Position numbers and translations under genes: made by a program
NCBI RefSeq assembly: GCF_018812025.1
Contig: NC_063058.1
Coordinates: 23,281,797-23,345,796 of the forward strand
Origin: Megalobrama amblycephala
Taxonomy: Eukaryota; Chordata; Actinopteri; Cypriniformes; Xenocyprididae
Direction of reading: 5' to 3'
DNA length: 64,000 nt
The notes under the pieces: model-generated
Seen by the model: the letters and a program-made list of their open reading frames with translations, nothing else
Database searches by the model: none
Told to the model about the DNA's origin: nothing
Shown: positions 48,831 through 59,702 of the stretch, one piece after another
Layout of the letters: each line of letters starts with the position of its first letter
Numbering within the stretch: position 1 is the stretch's first letter

Positions 48831-49559
48831 AGGTGATACAGAGGATTTTTTCGTCGACTGAGAAACCAAAGACTGTTAGTGAGTTTTTTAAATGAGCGCA
48901 TGCGTAAGAACAACCCCCCTCCTTCACAGCTCATTTCGAGGGAATGCCTCCCAAAACTCGTGCATGAGTATTGGAACACGAGTGTTTGTTTACCACCGGC
49001 ATTCGCTGTGTCATGTTAAGGGGGTCGCACACCGGACGCGAAGCTCAGCGCCGCGACACGTCTTTAAAATTTGAACGCATTGTTTTCTATGAATGTACGC
49101 ACACCGGCGGCGACATTCGGCGCCTGTCCAAAACAATGCGTTCGAATTTTAAAGACATGTCACGGTGCTGAGCTTCGCGTCCGGTGTGCGACCCCGTTTA
49201 GTGGATTAATTATGTCGGACTTACCGCAGGTAACTCATAATCTGCAGTTGTTACTCCTGTCTCCTGACAAAAACATTGCATGTGGCGCCTGTGGAGTGTG
49301 GAAAGTTACTGGAGCGCGCAGCCGTGCACGTCTCTCACAAGGAACGTCATGGCAATGATTGACAAGCCAGAGGGCCAATCGTTTACGCGATGATTGCGTA
49401 AACGATTAGCTGATGTTTTTAAGGCCCTACCTCGTGCACAGATGTATATTAATATTATTACTTTCAGTGTACCTAATAAATAATCTTTTATCAGTTACTA
49501 AAGACAGTTTCAAGTAATATTGCAAAAATGTATAAAACAAAACATCCTCTTTAGCACCT
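48831..49559 (+). mobile_element. TTAA-target element, copy 2, complete
   Basis: It starts AGGTGATACAGAGGAT and ends ATCCTCTTTAGCACCT. TTAA lies at 48827-48830 and 49560-49563. Removing the element and one TTAA restores the hAT frame (DWKLK then SHCLET), so ends and target are fixed by the host sequence. The first 50 bases differ from the part seen in copy 1 only because that copy is cut by the window. It contains the MITE at 49019-49197. Confidence 0.85.
49019..49197. mobile_element. 179-bp PIF-Harbinger-type MITE
   Basis: It is present in copy 2 of the TTAA element and absent from copy 1 (empty site at about 139-141). Both ends read GGGGTCGCACACCGGACGCG (one complemented), with pairing continuing through GAAGCTCAGC and TTTAAAATT. 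TTA is duplicated at 49016-49018 and 49198-49200. The 3-bp TTA target fits PIF-Harbinger. Confidence 0.85.
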
Positions 49560-50105
49560 TTAAGTCTCACTGTCTTGAGACTATTTTACAGAAGACCACA
49601 CGGCAGAGCATATCACAGAAATGATGGAAAACATGCTTCTGGACTATAAGATAAAGAAAGAGAGTCTGTCTGGAAATAAAACACACAATGCCAGTAACAT
49701 GAGAAATGCCTTTGCATCATTTCCCTATGTCTGGTTTCCGTAATTTAAATTTGGCCATTTCCAAAGTCCTCAAGATACCAAGGGTGGAATCCGCTACCAG
49801 AGCATGCCAACATTTGGTGCAAGGGTTTTCTCGAAGCTGGAAATGGGAACCTGAGCTCCAAAAGAAGCAGGCAGAATTGAGCATCCCTGAACATTCACTG
49901 ATAAACAATGTGGTCACCAGATGGGGATCCACATTTGAAATGATTTCCAGGTTCTTGGAGCAGCAGCAGGCCATCTGTGGGGTGCTAGCAGGAGACAGAA
50001 GCACCACTGTCCTTGAGAAAGTAATCAGATTTCACTGATGTCCTGGCCTCAGAGAAACTAGTCACACTTTCCTCCCTGAAGCCAGTCTTGGAGCACATCA
50101 ACACT

Positions 50106-50375
50106 AGAACCACCAGGGTTCGCTGTATACCTAAAACCGCCATGCGGGTAAATTTTTTCCCCTTGCACATTACACCTGTTTTTATATGGCTAAAGAACAT
50201 ATCATCTATATTTTTGTCCTGTTGTTTTATGCTTTTTTTTTTATGCAGGCTACTCAAATCACTTTTCATAACGGTCAATATTACCTAAACAAGTCTGCAC
50301 TGACAAGGAGAATTAGAAGGAAGTAAATACATATTTGGGTGGTGTAATATTATAATTAATCATATATTAAGATAA
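50106..50375. other. Unidentified element fragment
   Basis: It begins ACTAGAACCACCAGGGTTCG where hAT homology stops, and looks like an inserted repeat, but the right end is unclear. Confidence 0.3.
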
Positions 50376-50545
50376 CATCTCGGTTACAAAGGTAACCCTC
50401 GTTCCCTGAAGGAGGGAACGGAGACGTACGTCGGACAGACCGACAAATAGGAATCTCGCTAGAGAGGCCAATCTACTTCGAGTGTAACAGCTCTATTCAG
50501 GCCAAACTCGAGGGCTCTTATCGGAACCGGGCGGTTTACGAAAAC
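50376..50545 (+). mobile_element. DIRS inverted-terminal-repeat fragment
   Basis: CGGTTACAAAGGTAACCCTC then TTCCCTGAAGGAGGGAACGG and AGACGTACGTC parallel the ITR at 29898-29946 (GGTTACTGGTGTAACCCCCG then CCCAGAAGGAGGGAACGGAG). It is another DIRS family, with no coding part attached. Confidence 0.6.
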
Positions 50546-50889
50546 ATTTCCAGCGAAATGGCCGAGCGTGGTTACAGACGATCCTGTTGATCAATGATCA
50601 ATTGTGCTGGCTCCGTTGGGAAAATAACTTTAATATTGCAAAAAGAGCTCCGCTGTTGACTACACTGTTGTTGACATCCATGTTTAACGTTAGCTACTTC
50701 CGCAAATAACGAGTGACGTCGTTGACCGTTGCGTACTCTTCTGCGCATGCGGGTCACTTCTGGGTCATTTCACGTTCACACAGGAGATCACAAAAGGTCG
50801 CATTTAATTGAAAATGTGAACGGCCTTGCAAAAAAATCGAATTTTTTCAAAAAATCGGAATTGAGCATTAAGCCCTGCAGTGTGAACGT
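50546..50889. mobile_element. Non-autonomous element end
   Basis: The stretch ends CCTGCAGTGTGAACGTAGCC, a common terminus of fish DNA elements. Its left end was not found. Confidence 0.35.
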
Positions 50890-51703
50890 AGCCCAAGATC
50901 AATCTTAACCAAACGGCTTATTGCTGGAGAGACTGTGGGGAGGCTCTGGCCAATCACACACATATATTTTGGACTTGTCCTAAATTAACAGGTTTTTGGA
51001 ATGAAGTATTTGATATTGCAGAGAAAACATTAGTTATAAAATTAAATAGAGACCCCATGATGGCTATTCTTGGGGTCAATATGAAAGAGGTAAAATCTAA
51101 AGAGGGAAAATATTTACTCCAAATACTCTTTGTAGCTGCAAAAAAAGCTATCACTAAAAATTGGCTCCAGAGGGAGCCTCCAACCTGTAATAAATGGTTA
51201 TCTTTAATTAAAGAAATATATGTTATGGAAAAAATAACATATACTCTTAGATTGGAACATGCATCATTTAAAAAAAGATGGGCAGCCTGGTTAGAAGGAA
51301 TGGCTTTGGACTGGGACTGATGGCTTTCCAGGCATGGCAAATCTAGTAATATATACCCAGCAATAGTAATACCTATAATTAATTAAAATGAATAAATAAA
51401 AAGTCCCACCCTCCTTGGTTGGATTCAAGTATTAATTTAGTTATACAGTTTTGTTAATGGTTTCCTATTTTGGTGTTTTGTTGCTGTTGTTTTTTTTTTC
51501 TTTTTTATGTATTTCCTGTGAAGATTTTTGTTGTATAATGTTTGTTAAATATGTTTTATGTTTATGGTTGGTGATTAGGTGGTCCTGCAAAAAAATGTAA
51601 AAACAGACATGTATGATGTATGTTACACACAGGATGTATGTAAGTTTTTTCTTAAAAGAAAAAAAAAGGAAAATAAAAATTAAGTTGGAAAAAAAAAAAA
51701 AAA
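50890..51703 (+). pseudogene. L1-type LINE, 5'-truncated 3' end
   Basis: From 50905 the frame is open: AYCWRDCGEALANHTHIFWT then CPKLTGFWNEVF, a zinc-finger-like C..C..H..C segment typical of the L1/Tx1 ORF2 C-terminus. It continues to WAAWLEGMALDWD and a stop near 51318. About 350 bases of 3' UTR follow, with AATAAA near 51673 and a poly-A run at about 51690-51704. The intact C-terminus and tail suggest relatively recent insertion of a truncated copy. Confidence 0.75.
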
Positions 51704-52027
51704 ACAGCAAATATCGCCTGTTTTAACATCGCTTTCAATCCCATAGACGGGGAGGAAAGCAACGTACCCAAGCATGAGATGTCAGGCGGCCGATTAAAGC
51801 CGCCGACATCATATAAACTGAAGCAGTAAGTGCAACTCAAGCTAAACAATAGCTGAGAAGTTTAGAAAGAACCGAACAGCGGCCATTTTGTGGCCCGCTC
51901 AGTCTATCTAAAAACACCTTCAGTTTGCCCACAAAAAAAACCCTACAAATTTTACTGTTACATGTTCAGGAAAATATGTTTAGGAATAGAAAGACAAGGT
52001 CAACACTAATAATAATAAGCTGAACCC
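51704..52027. other. Non-coding
   Basis: No recognised feature between the L1 tail and the second DIRS block. Confidence 0.35.
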
Positions 52028-52319
52028 TGCTTACCTTTCCCGTGGCAGTCGGACCCACGAAATTCCCTCCTGACCGAAGTGGGAGGATAATTCAGGTTCC
52101 TTTGCCAAAAGAACCCCTTCTTCACTATCAAGCCAGATAAATATCAGATAAATATCAAGCCAGCGGGCCGTCAGAGAAAAACTCATCATGGGCCCATCCG
52201 TCAGTCCTGACTGTTCAAGGGTGCCATCTGAACATGTATCTGTCAATAAGGTCCCCGGGAAGGCCGAGGAATAGAGACGAGGGCAGATGAAATGTGCCCC
52301 CCGCCAGAGAGGAGATTGG

Positions 52320-53790
52320 CTACCGGCGGGGTTTGTTCTGACGCCGGTTTTCAATCACCTCCCTCAGATCTGGTTTTCTATTCCTCGTATCCCACCGCTT
52401 TTGCGACTTACTCCGAGGCGGAGGAGGCGCTCGAGCGGCGACACTGGATCGCTGGACCTGTCTCTGAGCCTCGGCTCGAGATGGTCCAGGGCCTCCCGGG
52501 TGTCTGGGCCCAGAATCGGATCTGAGCGGTATGCAGTTTTTATATGCTGCTGAGCGCACCCTCGCCTCTCTGAACTTTCCAACAACCATCTCAACGGAAC
52601 CACCAAAAAGTTCAGAGGGCGAGACTGGGGCATCGAGGAGAAAGCCCTTTTCTTTCTCCCCGATTTCCGCCATGTTCAACCACAGATGCCTCTCCATGGC
52701 CACCATGGATCTGCCGATCGAGGCAGCCGTCTGCTTGCTGGCCCGGAGAGCAAGATCTGTGGTGCGGCGCAGCTCAGCTACTGCATCAGGGGACAAACCC
52801 TGCCCCTGATCCAGATCCTTCAGCAGATCAGCCTGGTAAGCTTGCAACACTGCCATCGTATGCAAAGCTGCGCCAGCCTGACCTGCTGCAGCGTACGCCC
52901 TGCCGTTCAAACGTGACGTCATCTTAAGGGGTTTGGACGGCAGGACTGGAGCTTTTAGTGACGGTGCACAGCCAGTGACGAGATAGTTCGCGAACGTCTC
53001 GTCAATAGGCGCCATCGTCACATACCCATGCTGGGGTAATCTCTCCACATCAGCAAAGTTTCCCCGCTGATGTGTATGGATCCTCGCCGAGTATGGGCTC
53101 TTCCATGCCTTCTCGATCTCTACATGGAGATCCGGAAGGAATGGAAGGCTCACCGGAGTTACAGGGTTATGATCGGAAAGAAACCATTCGTCCAGTCTGC
53201 CGCGAGCGGTCTCTTTCCTCTCACGCTCCCAAGGCAGCTGCAGTCTGCCGGCAGCATGCTCCATTACCTCCAGTAACTCAGCGTACGCTGAACAGGGAGG
53301 TCTGGAGAAAGAAGCTGCTTCACTCGCTTCTTCCTCCACTGCCATCGCCTGCTCTTGGGGGGCTGGCAGCCAGAAGAACACTCGCTCCTGGATCTGATGA
53401 TGTTAAGGATAAAACATCATCATCATCCAGGATCGCGTCCTCGCCAGCCGCTGCCTGAGGCTGAGAGACGGTCACACCCCTCTCAAACTCGGCAGCGAGC
53501 TCCATCTGTGAGCCCCATGAGTGCAGTCTTCGCTCTGCCTCAGCGCGAGCGGGACCAGATCCACCAGGCACAGATGATGACGCCCCTTCTCTCGAAAAGA
53601 GGGCCAGGCGAGAACGGAGCGTTCTCATAGGAAAACGCTCACAGTTGACGCAGACAGCGCCCTCAAGCACTGACCGCGCGTGTTCTTCCCCCAGACAATG
53701 AACACATAGGTCGTGTGTATCTTCCGGTGTCAGAAACCTCGGACACGGATCAGCACACTTCCTAAAGTTCTTCTTACCTTTCTCAGACAT
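52320..53790 (-). pseudogene. DIRS gag with one homopolymer frameshift
   Basis: ATG at 53790 begins MSEKGKKNFRKCADPCPRFL, then DLCVHCLGEEHA and CVNCERF, the same Cys/His-rich head as the DIRS gag at 26123. The frame runs to VLLAAS and is lost at a C6 run (plus-strand G 53357-53362). The next frame resumes at once with PQEQAMAVEEEASEAASF and runs 340 codons to 52320, including YAAAGQAGAALHTMAVLQAY, TDLALRASK and HLWLNMAEIG. The ATG at 53790 is preferred over 53868 because the TATA box is only about 25 bases from the latter. Confidence 0.7.
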
Positions 53791-53891
53791 ACTGGATTGG
53801 AAGATGAATTCTTTGGATAAAGAATACAGAGTTGAGGTTGACACAACAGTCCCGAAAAGATGATGCATACTGACTGCTTCCGTAGGCGCGC

Positions 53892-53899
53892 CTTTATAC
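53892..53899 (-). promoter_or_regulatory. TATA-like element ahead of the DIRS gag
   Basis: TATAAAGG on the minus strand, about 100 bases upstream of the ATG at 53790, leaving room for a 5' leader of roughly 75 bases. The fold-back DIRS unit at 29892 has a comparable GGGTATAAATAGG. Confidence 0.5.
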
Positions 53900-54045
53900 T
53901 TCCGGGTTGCGCCATATGACTGTCACTGGCCAATAGGATTGGAGTTTGTATGATTTTGTAATGAGGTTTCGAAACACCGGGTCACGTGGACGTTCCCCAT
54001 TGCGTCATCGAACGCAGAGTTGAAGTTCCCTTCGAAAGGAAATTA

Positions 54046-54990
54046 CATTTTTAGTCAAAGATTTTGACATTTTTAATGACATTTTTAATGACATTTTTTT
54101 ATTTACTTAAAACAATTTTTATAACAACAAAACGTTATCTTTTTACAGACAGTGGCCCCCAAATAATTAGCACAAATGCATTATTTGAATGTCTGGAATC
54201 ACTGTAGTTTTTTTTTAAGAAATTAATTTCACAAGGATGAAGCTTATTCAACAAGGATTAATTAAATAGATTTAAAAAAGAAAAAGAAAAAAGACATTTC
54301 TAATGTTACAAAAGATTTCAATACTGTTCTTTAAACTTGCTGTTCTGTGAATCAACAGGTCATGGTTTCCTGTTTTCACCACTGATAATAGTACCTAAGA
54401 ATGATTCTTGATCATCAAATCATCATATTAGATTGATTTCTGAAGGATCATGTGACACTGAAGACTGGAGGAACAGGAATAAACAGCCATTTGAAATATA
54501 TTAAAATAGAAAACAAATCACAAAATTACTGTTTTGCCTTTTTTGATCAAATAAATGCAACATTGGTGAGCTTAAACAAAGAATTTTATTAATCCTTTTG
54601 AAGCGCAATATCATATCAAAATGAACTAGAGAACAATAACAGAACTGATATAGGTCCTCAAAAACATGTATACAGGTTTATTTCAGTTATTACAGGCAGT
54701 GATGAACTCAATGATAATAACTAATAAAATACAGAGTTTTAAAACATCGCAAAGGAAGAGCAGAACGAGCTGAACTCATTGGACGATAGCTGAAGGTTGT
54801 TACACAAAGTGTCTGTCATTCAGTTACAGATGACTGCACAAATCGTGCAAACTAATGAAAACATTATAAACTGTTACCTAGAAGTAAACAACTGTAGTTT
54901 AGGCGTAAGTCAGCCGCCCGTGAGGCTGAGAGTATAGTTATCTTTATGGAATAATCCACTAATGTCTTGAGATTCAATGTGAACTAAAAT
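54046..54990. repeat. Dispersed repeat, non-coding
   Basis: 54380-54560 carries GATTTCTGAAGGATCATGTG then ACACTGAAGACTGGAG and GATCAAATAAATGCA, a sequence I recognise as a frequent cyprinid repeat (class uncertain). The remainder up to 54990 has nothing identifiable. Confidence 0.4.
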
Positions 54991-54999
54991 TCTCAGTTG

Positions 55000-55220
55000 C
55001 ACGTGCAATCGCGCATGTCTGCGAAACTCATTAATATTCATGTAAGCTCCGCCTTCAGAATAGTTGTTCTCACTGTCCAATGACAGCGCGTTACATTCAC
55101 AGTGACAGAGGATTGGCTCTTCACACTGAGGTGAAAGCTGATTGGTCGCTCCACGTGTGTCCTGACCAATGGCGTTTTTAACTCGACTGACAAATGGATA
55201 AAGAAAAGCAATTGGCCAAT
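55000..55220. promoter_or_regulatory. Cluster of six CCAAT boxes and two CACGTG E-boxes
   Basis: CCAAT or its complement lies at 55077-55081, 55112-55116, 55141-55145, 55166-55170, 55211-55215 and 55216-55220. CACGTG lies at 55000-55005 and 55152-55157, and a GC-type CTCCGCCTT near 55048. Both CCAAT orientations occur. It is a plausible core promoter or enhancer, but the nearest gene (B30.2 exon, minus) ends before it and no gene was found to its left. Confidence 0.4.
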
Positions 55221-55524
55221 GCTTTTTAAAAAGAGATTTAAAATGATTTATTAATCTACATTTAAAACATTAATCAAATAAACAGTTTTAAATGTGTGTA
55301 TTTATTCATACATGTAAAAATGTCCATTTGTGTTTGAATGATTAAATTGATGAATTGATTGTTGATGTTGTTTTTCAGTGGGTTAGTGGATCTAAATCTG
55401 TAAGTGTCACTCCTGCTCCTCATAGCGACACCACATGACACAATATACATGAAAACTGAGTTCAACATTTATTACAATATTTCAACATTTACTTCATCAT
55501 GTGATTTTGAGTCATTAACACACA

Positions 55525-55530
55525 TTTATT
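55525..55530 (-). terminator. Polyadenylation signal of the B30.2 gene
   Basis: AATAAA on the minus strand, 39 bases past the stop codon at 55569. A second hexamer follows near 55470. Confidence 0.6.
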
Positions 55531-55568
55531 GTGTCCTGATATTTCAGTGTTAATGTCATGAAGAGACT

Positions 55569-56125
55569 CTATAACAGTTTCACTGATGATCCATAATCAA
55601 CCCTAAACCCAGGATAGAGTGGTTGAGTGAATGTGGTCTGGACTGTGTGGATGAGGCTCATTATGTCTCCAGAGACGCTGTAGAAGGACAGAGTTCCTGC
55701 ACTGTGATCCACATACACTCCTACTCTATAGTGATTCTCCTCATTCACTGATCTACTGATGATGGGCTTTACAGGGAGAACAGTTCCTGTGTTATTGTGT
55801 TTGAATGAGAATCTGGAGGAAGAGCAGATCAAACTCCAGGACTGATCATTATATCCAAACAAACACTCAATCCCTCCCTTCCTGCTGATGCTCTTATATG
55901 ACACTGCTATCCACACATCTCCTCCACTGCACTCAATCTCCCAGTAACAGCGTTGATCACTCACACTCTCTCTACACAACACCTGAGGATAAATCACATG
56001 ATCAAATCTGTCTGGATGATCAGGATACGACTGCTCTCTGACATTATTAGTAATCACTGTGTTCCTCTCAGACAGACGGAGGTGTTCATTCACTGTGTTC
56101 AGATCCGCAGTGATCCGATGGGAAT
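55569..56125 (-). CDS. B30.2 (PRY-SPRY) terminal exon of a TRIM/finTRIM- or NLR-like protein
   Basis: The exon opens after TTTTATCTCCATCAG at 56125 in phase 1 and runs 185 codons to a stop. PRY: SHRITADLNTVNEHLRLSER. SPRY: VLCRESVSDQRCYWEIECSG then VWIAVSYKSISRKG, LFGYNDQSWSLICSSSRFSF, VGVYVDHSAGTLSFYSVS and FTQPLYPGFRVDYGSSVKL. All conserved SPRY blocks (CYWE, WSL, G-V-x-x-D, L-S-F-Y, P-x-F) are present. The domain binds ligands in immune sensors. No RING, B-box, coiled coil or NACHT exon is found up to 64000, so it is either the last exon of a gene starting outside the window or an orphan exon. There is no native ATG in the exon. Confidence 0.85.
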
Positions 56126-57032
56126 CTGATGGAGATAAAACACATCACAATCAGGAATGATCAATCTGTTGATCTTTTAATCTACACTGTAAACATGATT
56201 TCTGCTGCTTGTTCAATGAACTTTATTAAAATGAGTTAAAGCACACAATTACTGCACATTCTGCCCTGATTTAATTGAGTAAATCCACTTTCAAACTGAA
56301 GTTCACTTCATCATTTGTGTTGAACGAACTGAAACTGGGCAGTTCCCAGCATGCTTTGTTCTGGTCTGGATCTATTCCAGAATCTGGAGTTCAGATCTGA
56401 CGAGTTCATGTAGGATTTGTCTCAGATCTGAACTTGATTTAGGATCTTCTCCTCTCTCACAGTATCTCATGTGTAGTTGTGAATCTTAAAGTCTCCATCA
56501 GTTCGGTGATCGACTCTCAGGTCTGTTACCAAGAGCAGCTGCTGTGAAGAAACGCTCCAGATTCAAATGGAGGATCAAAACAGCTGTGCTTTAATGAAGT
56601 TTGATCAAAGCCTGTCACTGTATTTCACGAGTCTGTCATTATTCATCAGTGTTTTGTGTTCAGAAAGTCTTTCCAGCGCTGATCGTCATAGTTCATCATT
56701 AACTCTTTCCCTCCAAACACAGAATTTTCCGGGTTTCCATGTTTTCTCTGTTACACATCATCTGAATGAGTACAGACTCTGTTTGATTAAAACTCATTTC
56801 AAACTCATGATTTTATCATGAATCATCATCTGTCTGTGTCCATTATCTTTTCATCTCCCGATCTCCAGCGGAAACACTTCAAAATAAACGTCCCGATAGG
56901 AATAATAACTCAAAGGAGGAAAAATAATTTAAAAAAAAATTAAAACAAAATAAGTACACAAATAATACTAAAACACACTTAATTAATATTTATACTAATA
57001 TAATGAACCAAAACAAAACCTAAGCTATTTAA
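56126..57032. other. Intron/upstream DNA of the B30.2 exon
   Basis: A plus-strand open stretch at 56567-56821 has low-complexity Ser/Leu content and no domain. I see no further exon. Confidence 0.35.
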
Positions 57033-57376
57033 CCCTTAATCGGCTCTTGGGGTCAATCTGACCCCGCTGACAGTTTCCTTCGTTTTTAAAAAGTGTTTCC
57101 TTCATCACAGGGGCATGAAACTTTTCCTAAATAATCTATCTAAAAAAATCTGGGCTTGATTTGGTTGTTCTAAAGGTGAGTAAAAACCGTTTTAGTCCCT
57201 CGTGGTCAGATTGACCCCACATTGAAAATGAATGGAAAAATAAAAAAAATTACTTTCTTTTCATTGCATGTGTCAAAAAATAAATAAATAAAAAATCCAG
57301 AATAAATCTGAAATGTTCTACATTTCCATAAAGGTCTGATCCTAGACCATAAACACAAAGTGGAACAAACTTTCTA

Positions 57377-57428
<52 letters not shown>

Positions 57429-57845
57429 ACAGTCTCTATTGACCTCTATTGGAGATATGTGGTCATTGCACTTTTTTTCTTTCACTATAATTCCTGAAGT
57501 TTTTCCAAAAACCTCTAGATGGTAGTATTCTATCCCTAACACATAGAGCAATGTCCAAATACAATTTAGATTTAATTAAGTTCATCATTAAAGTGATTTT
57601 TTTTATTAAAAATCTATTTTTTCATAAGCCAATTTATGACATGGTTAAGTAATTATGCAGTAAATAGGTAAAAGAAAATACAAAATATCCACTAAAACAC
57701 AGCATAAATGCATAGAGGAGAAGTAAATAAAGAAATGATATTTAGTTTATCATATAAAAAAATGTATATTTCCTTGTGCAATCACTCTGTAAAAGTTTGG
57801 CGTCTATCTGACCCCAAGGGACTAAATCGTCGGTACAATTAAGGG
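57033..57845. mobile_element. piggyBac-like non-autonomous element
   Basis: The left end is TTAA then CCCTTAATCGGCTCTTGGGG, and the right end mirrors CCCTTAATTG and CCTTGGGGTC. TTGGGGTCAATCTGACCCC-type repeats near both ends are common in fish piggyBac MITEs. The right TTAA is missing and another repeat (GGGTGCGTTCACAC) starts there. Confidence 0.55.
57376..57419. repeat. TC/CA dinucleotide microsatellite
   Basis: About 8 TC units followed by about 14 CA units, within the piggyBac-like element. Confidence 0.9.
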
Positions 57846-58299
57846 TGCGTTCACACTTGTAGTTCGGTTCGTTTGGTTCATTTGGTCTGGACCGAAGAAA
57901 AAAAACATTTAGTCCTGGTCTAATTAGCATTCAGATTGGCAATTTTATCACCGAACCAAAAAATACCGAACCTTGAGGCATAGGGATACATTCACAACCT
58001 GATTGGTCGGATTTTGAGACGGAACTTACCGAACGTCCAAAACAATGCTGTGAGTGTGTGCTGAGGTAAATGCGCTCGTTGTGTGTGTGTAGCGGTGCGT
58101 AGCCTGCATATGATGGTATTTTGGTCAGCTGGGAACTCGTGAAGAGCTTATAAAATGTGTAAAGTAGTCAAAACACCGGCGGGAATCCATCTGTCACACA
58201 CACAAACGATCTGCTGCATGGAGACGCGCATCTGATGCCTGTGATGGGTAAACTCACGACTATGACAAGAAAAACCGACATGTGTGAGGATTCTGTCCT
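57846..58299. mobile_element. DNA-element fragment with GGGTGCGTTCACAC end
   Basis: The left terminus GTGCGTTCACACTTGTAG then TTCGGTTCGTTTGG is a frequent cyprinid element end. The right end is not seen. Confidence 0.4.
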
Positions 58300-58550
58300 T
58301 TTTAGGGTCTCGTCTTCCTGTTTTTGGTTCGGTTACATGTCTTACATGTCTTTACCCAATTCATGACCCTGAGCACCAACATTGACAATACCAACAGAAC
58401 AAAACAAATCAAGAGTATGAGAATGTAAGTGTGTGGGGAAATCAGTGTGCTGCTGGGATACATCAAAATAATCCAACACAGACAACGTTTTTTCAGAAGT
58501 AGAGTCAGAATGGACATGAATGATAAAGTCATCTAACATCATGATTTTGT
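58300..58550 (-). pseudogene. LINE endonuclease fragment
   Basis: The minus-strand frame reads MLDDFIIHVHSDSTSEKTLS, then VLDYFDVSQQHTDFPTHLHS and HTLDLFCSVGI. The GDFNIHVD-like motif, the T-Q-H...PTH block and HTLDLV are the C-terminal motifs of the apurinic endonuclease of L2/Rex-type LINEs. Nothing else of the element is attached. Confidence 0.6.
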
Positions 58551-59702
58551 CATGCTGGACACATGAGAGAGAAGTTCAGTCAGTTCAGACAGAAAGATTG
58601 TGTTATACTCTTCTATAAATCAACAGAATCAGAAGTGGAGCAGGGCTTAAATCCTGAGGCTGAACTTCAGAAATTAGTTTCCTTCAAACTAACTACATAA
58701 ACCTCCCTGCAAACTCAAAACAGGTTCAAAAGGTGACGTGTACAAACTAAACTGTGTGGGTCTGGGTCATCCTCCCCCATGAGAACATTTTTGTGATTTT
58801 AACATTTAAAATGTTTTGGTGGACTCTGAAAATAGAACGCTCAGAAATGTCAGCCAGGGCAAGAACAAGACTTCGCAACGTGTCTGTGTGAAATGGCCTC
58901 TTAAATAGTTCAGGTAACAAGGTGCAGCTGGGCTCATGATCAGAGCCAGGTACGGGGAAATGGATTCATTACACCGTCATACGCGTGTTCATGAGAAAGT
59001 GGAGTCCCAGCTTATGATGTGAGACAAAGCGATGGGCATTTTTCCAAAATATTGTATTAGAATATTTGGGCTCATAAAAAAAATGAATATATTCAACTTA
59101 TTTAAATGATGTTAAAAGAGAAAGACGTTATTTTTTTATATTCATCAAGTTTTTGTAACCATTTCTGAACAAGCTTACGATTAGGCAATATACACAACAA
59201 ACTTACATTATATCTTAAGGTTTTCTTTTAGTTCAAAGCATTAAACAATATGTGTAAACAAAAAATATAAAGAACAAAAATTATTTAAAGCTCAAGGAGT
59301 GCAAACGGGAAAAACACTAATAACCCAGCAAACACGGGACGTCCCCCAGTCATTGTGAATGTCCGTTTAGGTCCTCAGTAGGTCCGTTCTGTAACGTTCG
59401 CTGACGGACGTTCAGTTGACATTTAAGTCCTTGCCAGTTTGCGAAAGTCCTACTGACGTCCCTCATCTGATATTTCCCTAATAACACTTGCAAAAACCAG
59501 TCGCCTTTTATCAACAGACCTGACACCTTGCAACTCAGACAAAGGACAACTTAAACTAAACCTATTGGATTTAAAGGAGGTCGTGTTCCTTAAAAATCCC
59601 TTTAAACATGATAATGGATTTTACAGAAACCATGACTGTTTTGTTGTGCAGGTTGATATTATGGTTTTACTGCAAGTAAAAATAGTAGGTCTATTTGAAT
59701 TC
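58551..59702. other. Non-coding
   Basis: 59330-59480 carries a repeat-like stretch with several GGACGT/ACGTCC motifs. No exon is visible. Confidence 0.35.

Larger units (their letters stand above)
48548..50105 (+). pseudogene. hAT (ZBED-like) transposase, split by a TTAA element
   Basis: 48565-48830 reads FQIVEKPEFLHLMKKAVPRY, then SYFSTNKIPAMYKEV and FGATTDLWTSTGGGG, the block with the first catalytic Asp. The frame breaks at DWKLK and resumes after the insertion as SHCLET, then DHTAEHITEMMENMLL. It continues LNLAISKVLKIPRVESATRA, then PEHSLINNVVTRWGST and FLEQQQAICGVL up to about 50105, where ACTAGAACCACC starts unrelated sequence. The frame also shifts in two places, so the gene was probably dead apart from the insertion. 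Confidence 0.75.
52028..54045 (-). mobile_element. Second DIRS-type retrotransposon, 5' part only
   Basis: On the minus strand: a 5' terminal region (CGAAGGGAACTTCAACTCTG onward, 54040-53900), a TATA-like core, gag, and then only 290 bases of unassigned sequence. No RT or recombinase follows, so the copy lost its 3' two-thirds. Confidence 0.65.

Noticed and set aside
55569..56125. B30.2 exon as the butyrophilin-type tail of the Ig gene
   Set aside because: It lies upstream of the signal peptide exon on the same strand, so it cannot follow the Ig exons in one transcript.
57342..57551. A small ORF with Cys-Val repeats
   Set aside because: It is a translation of the TC/CA microsatellite.
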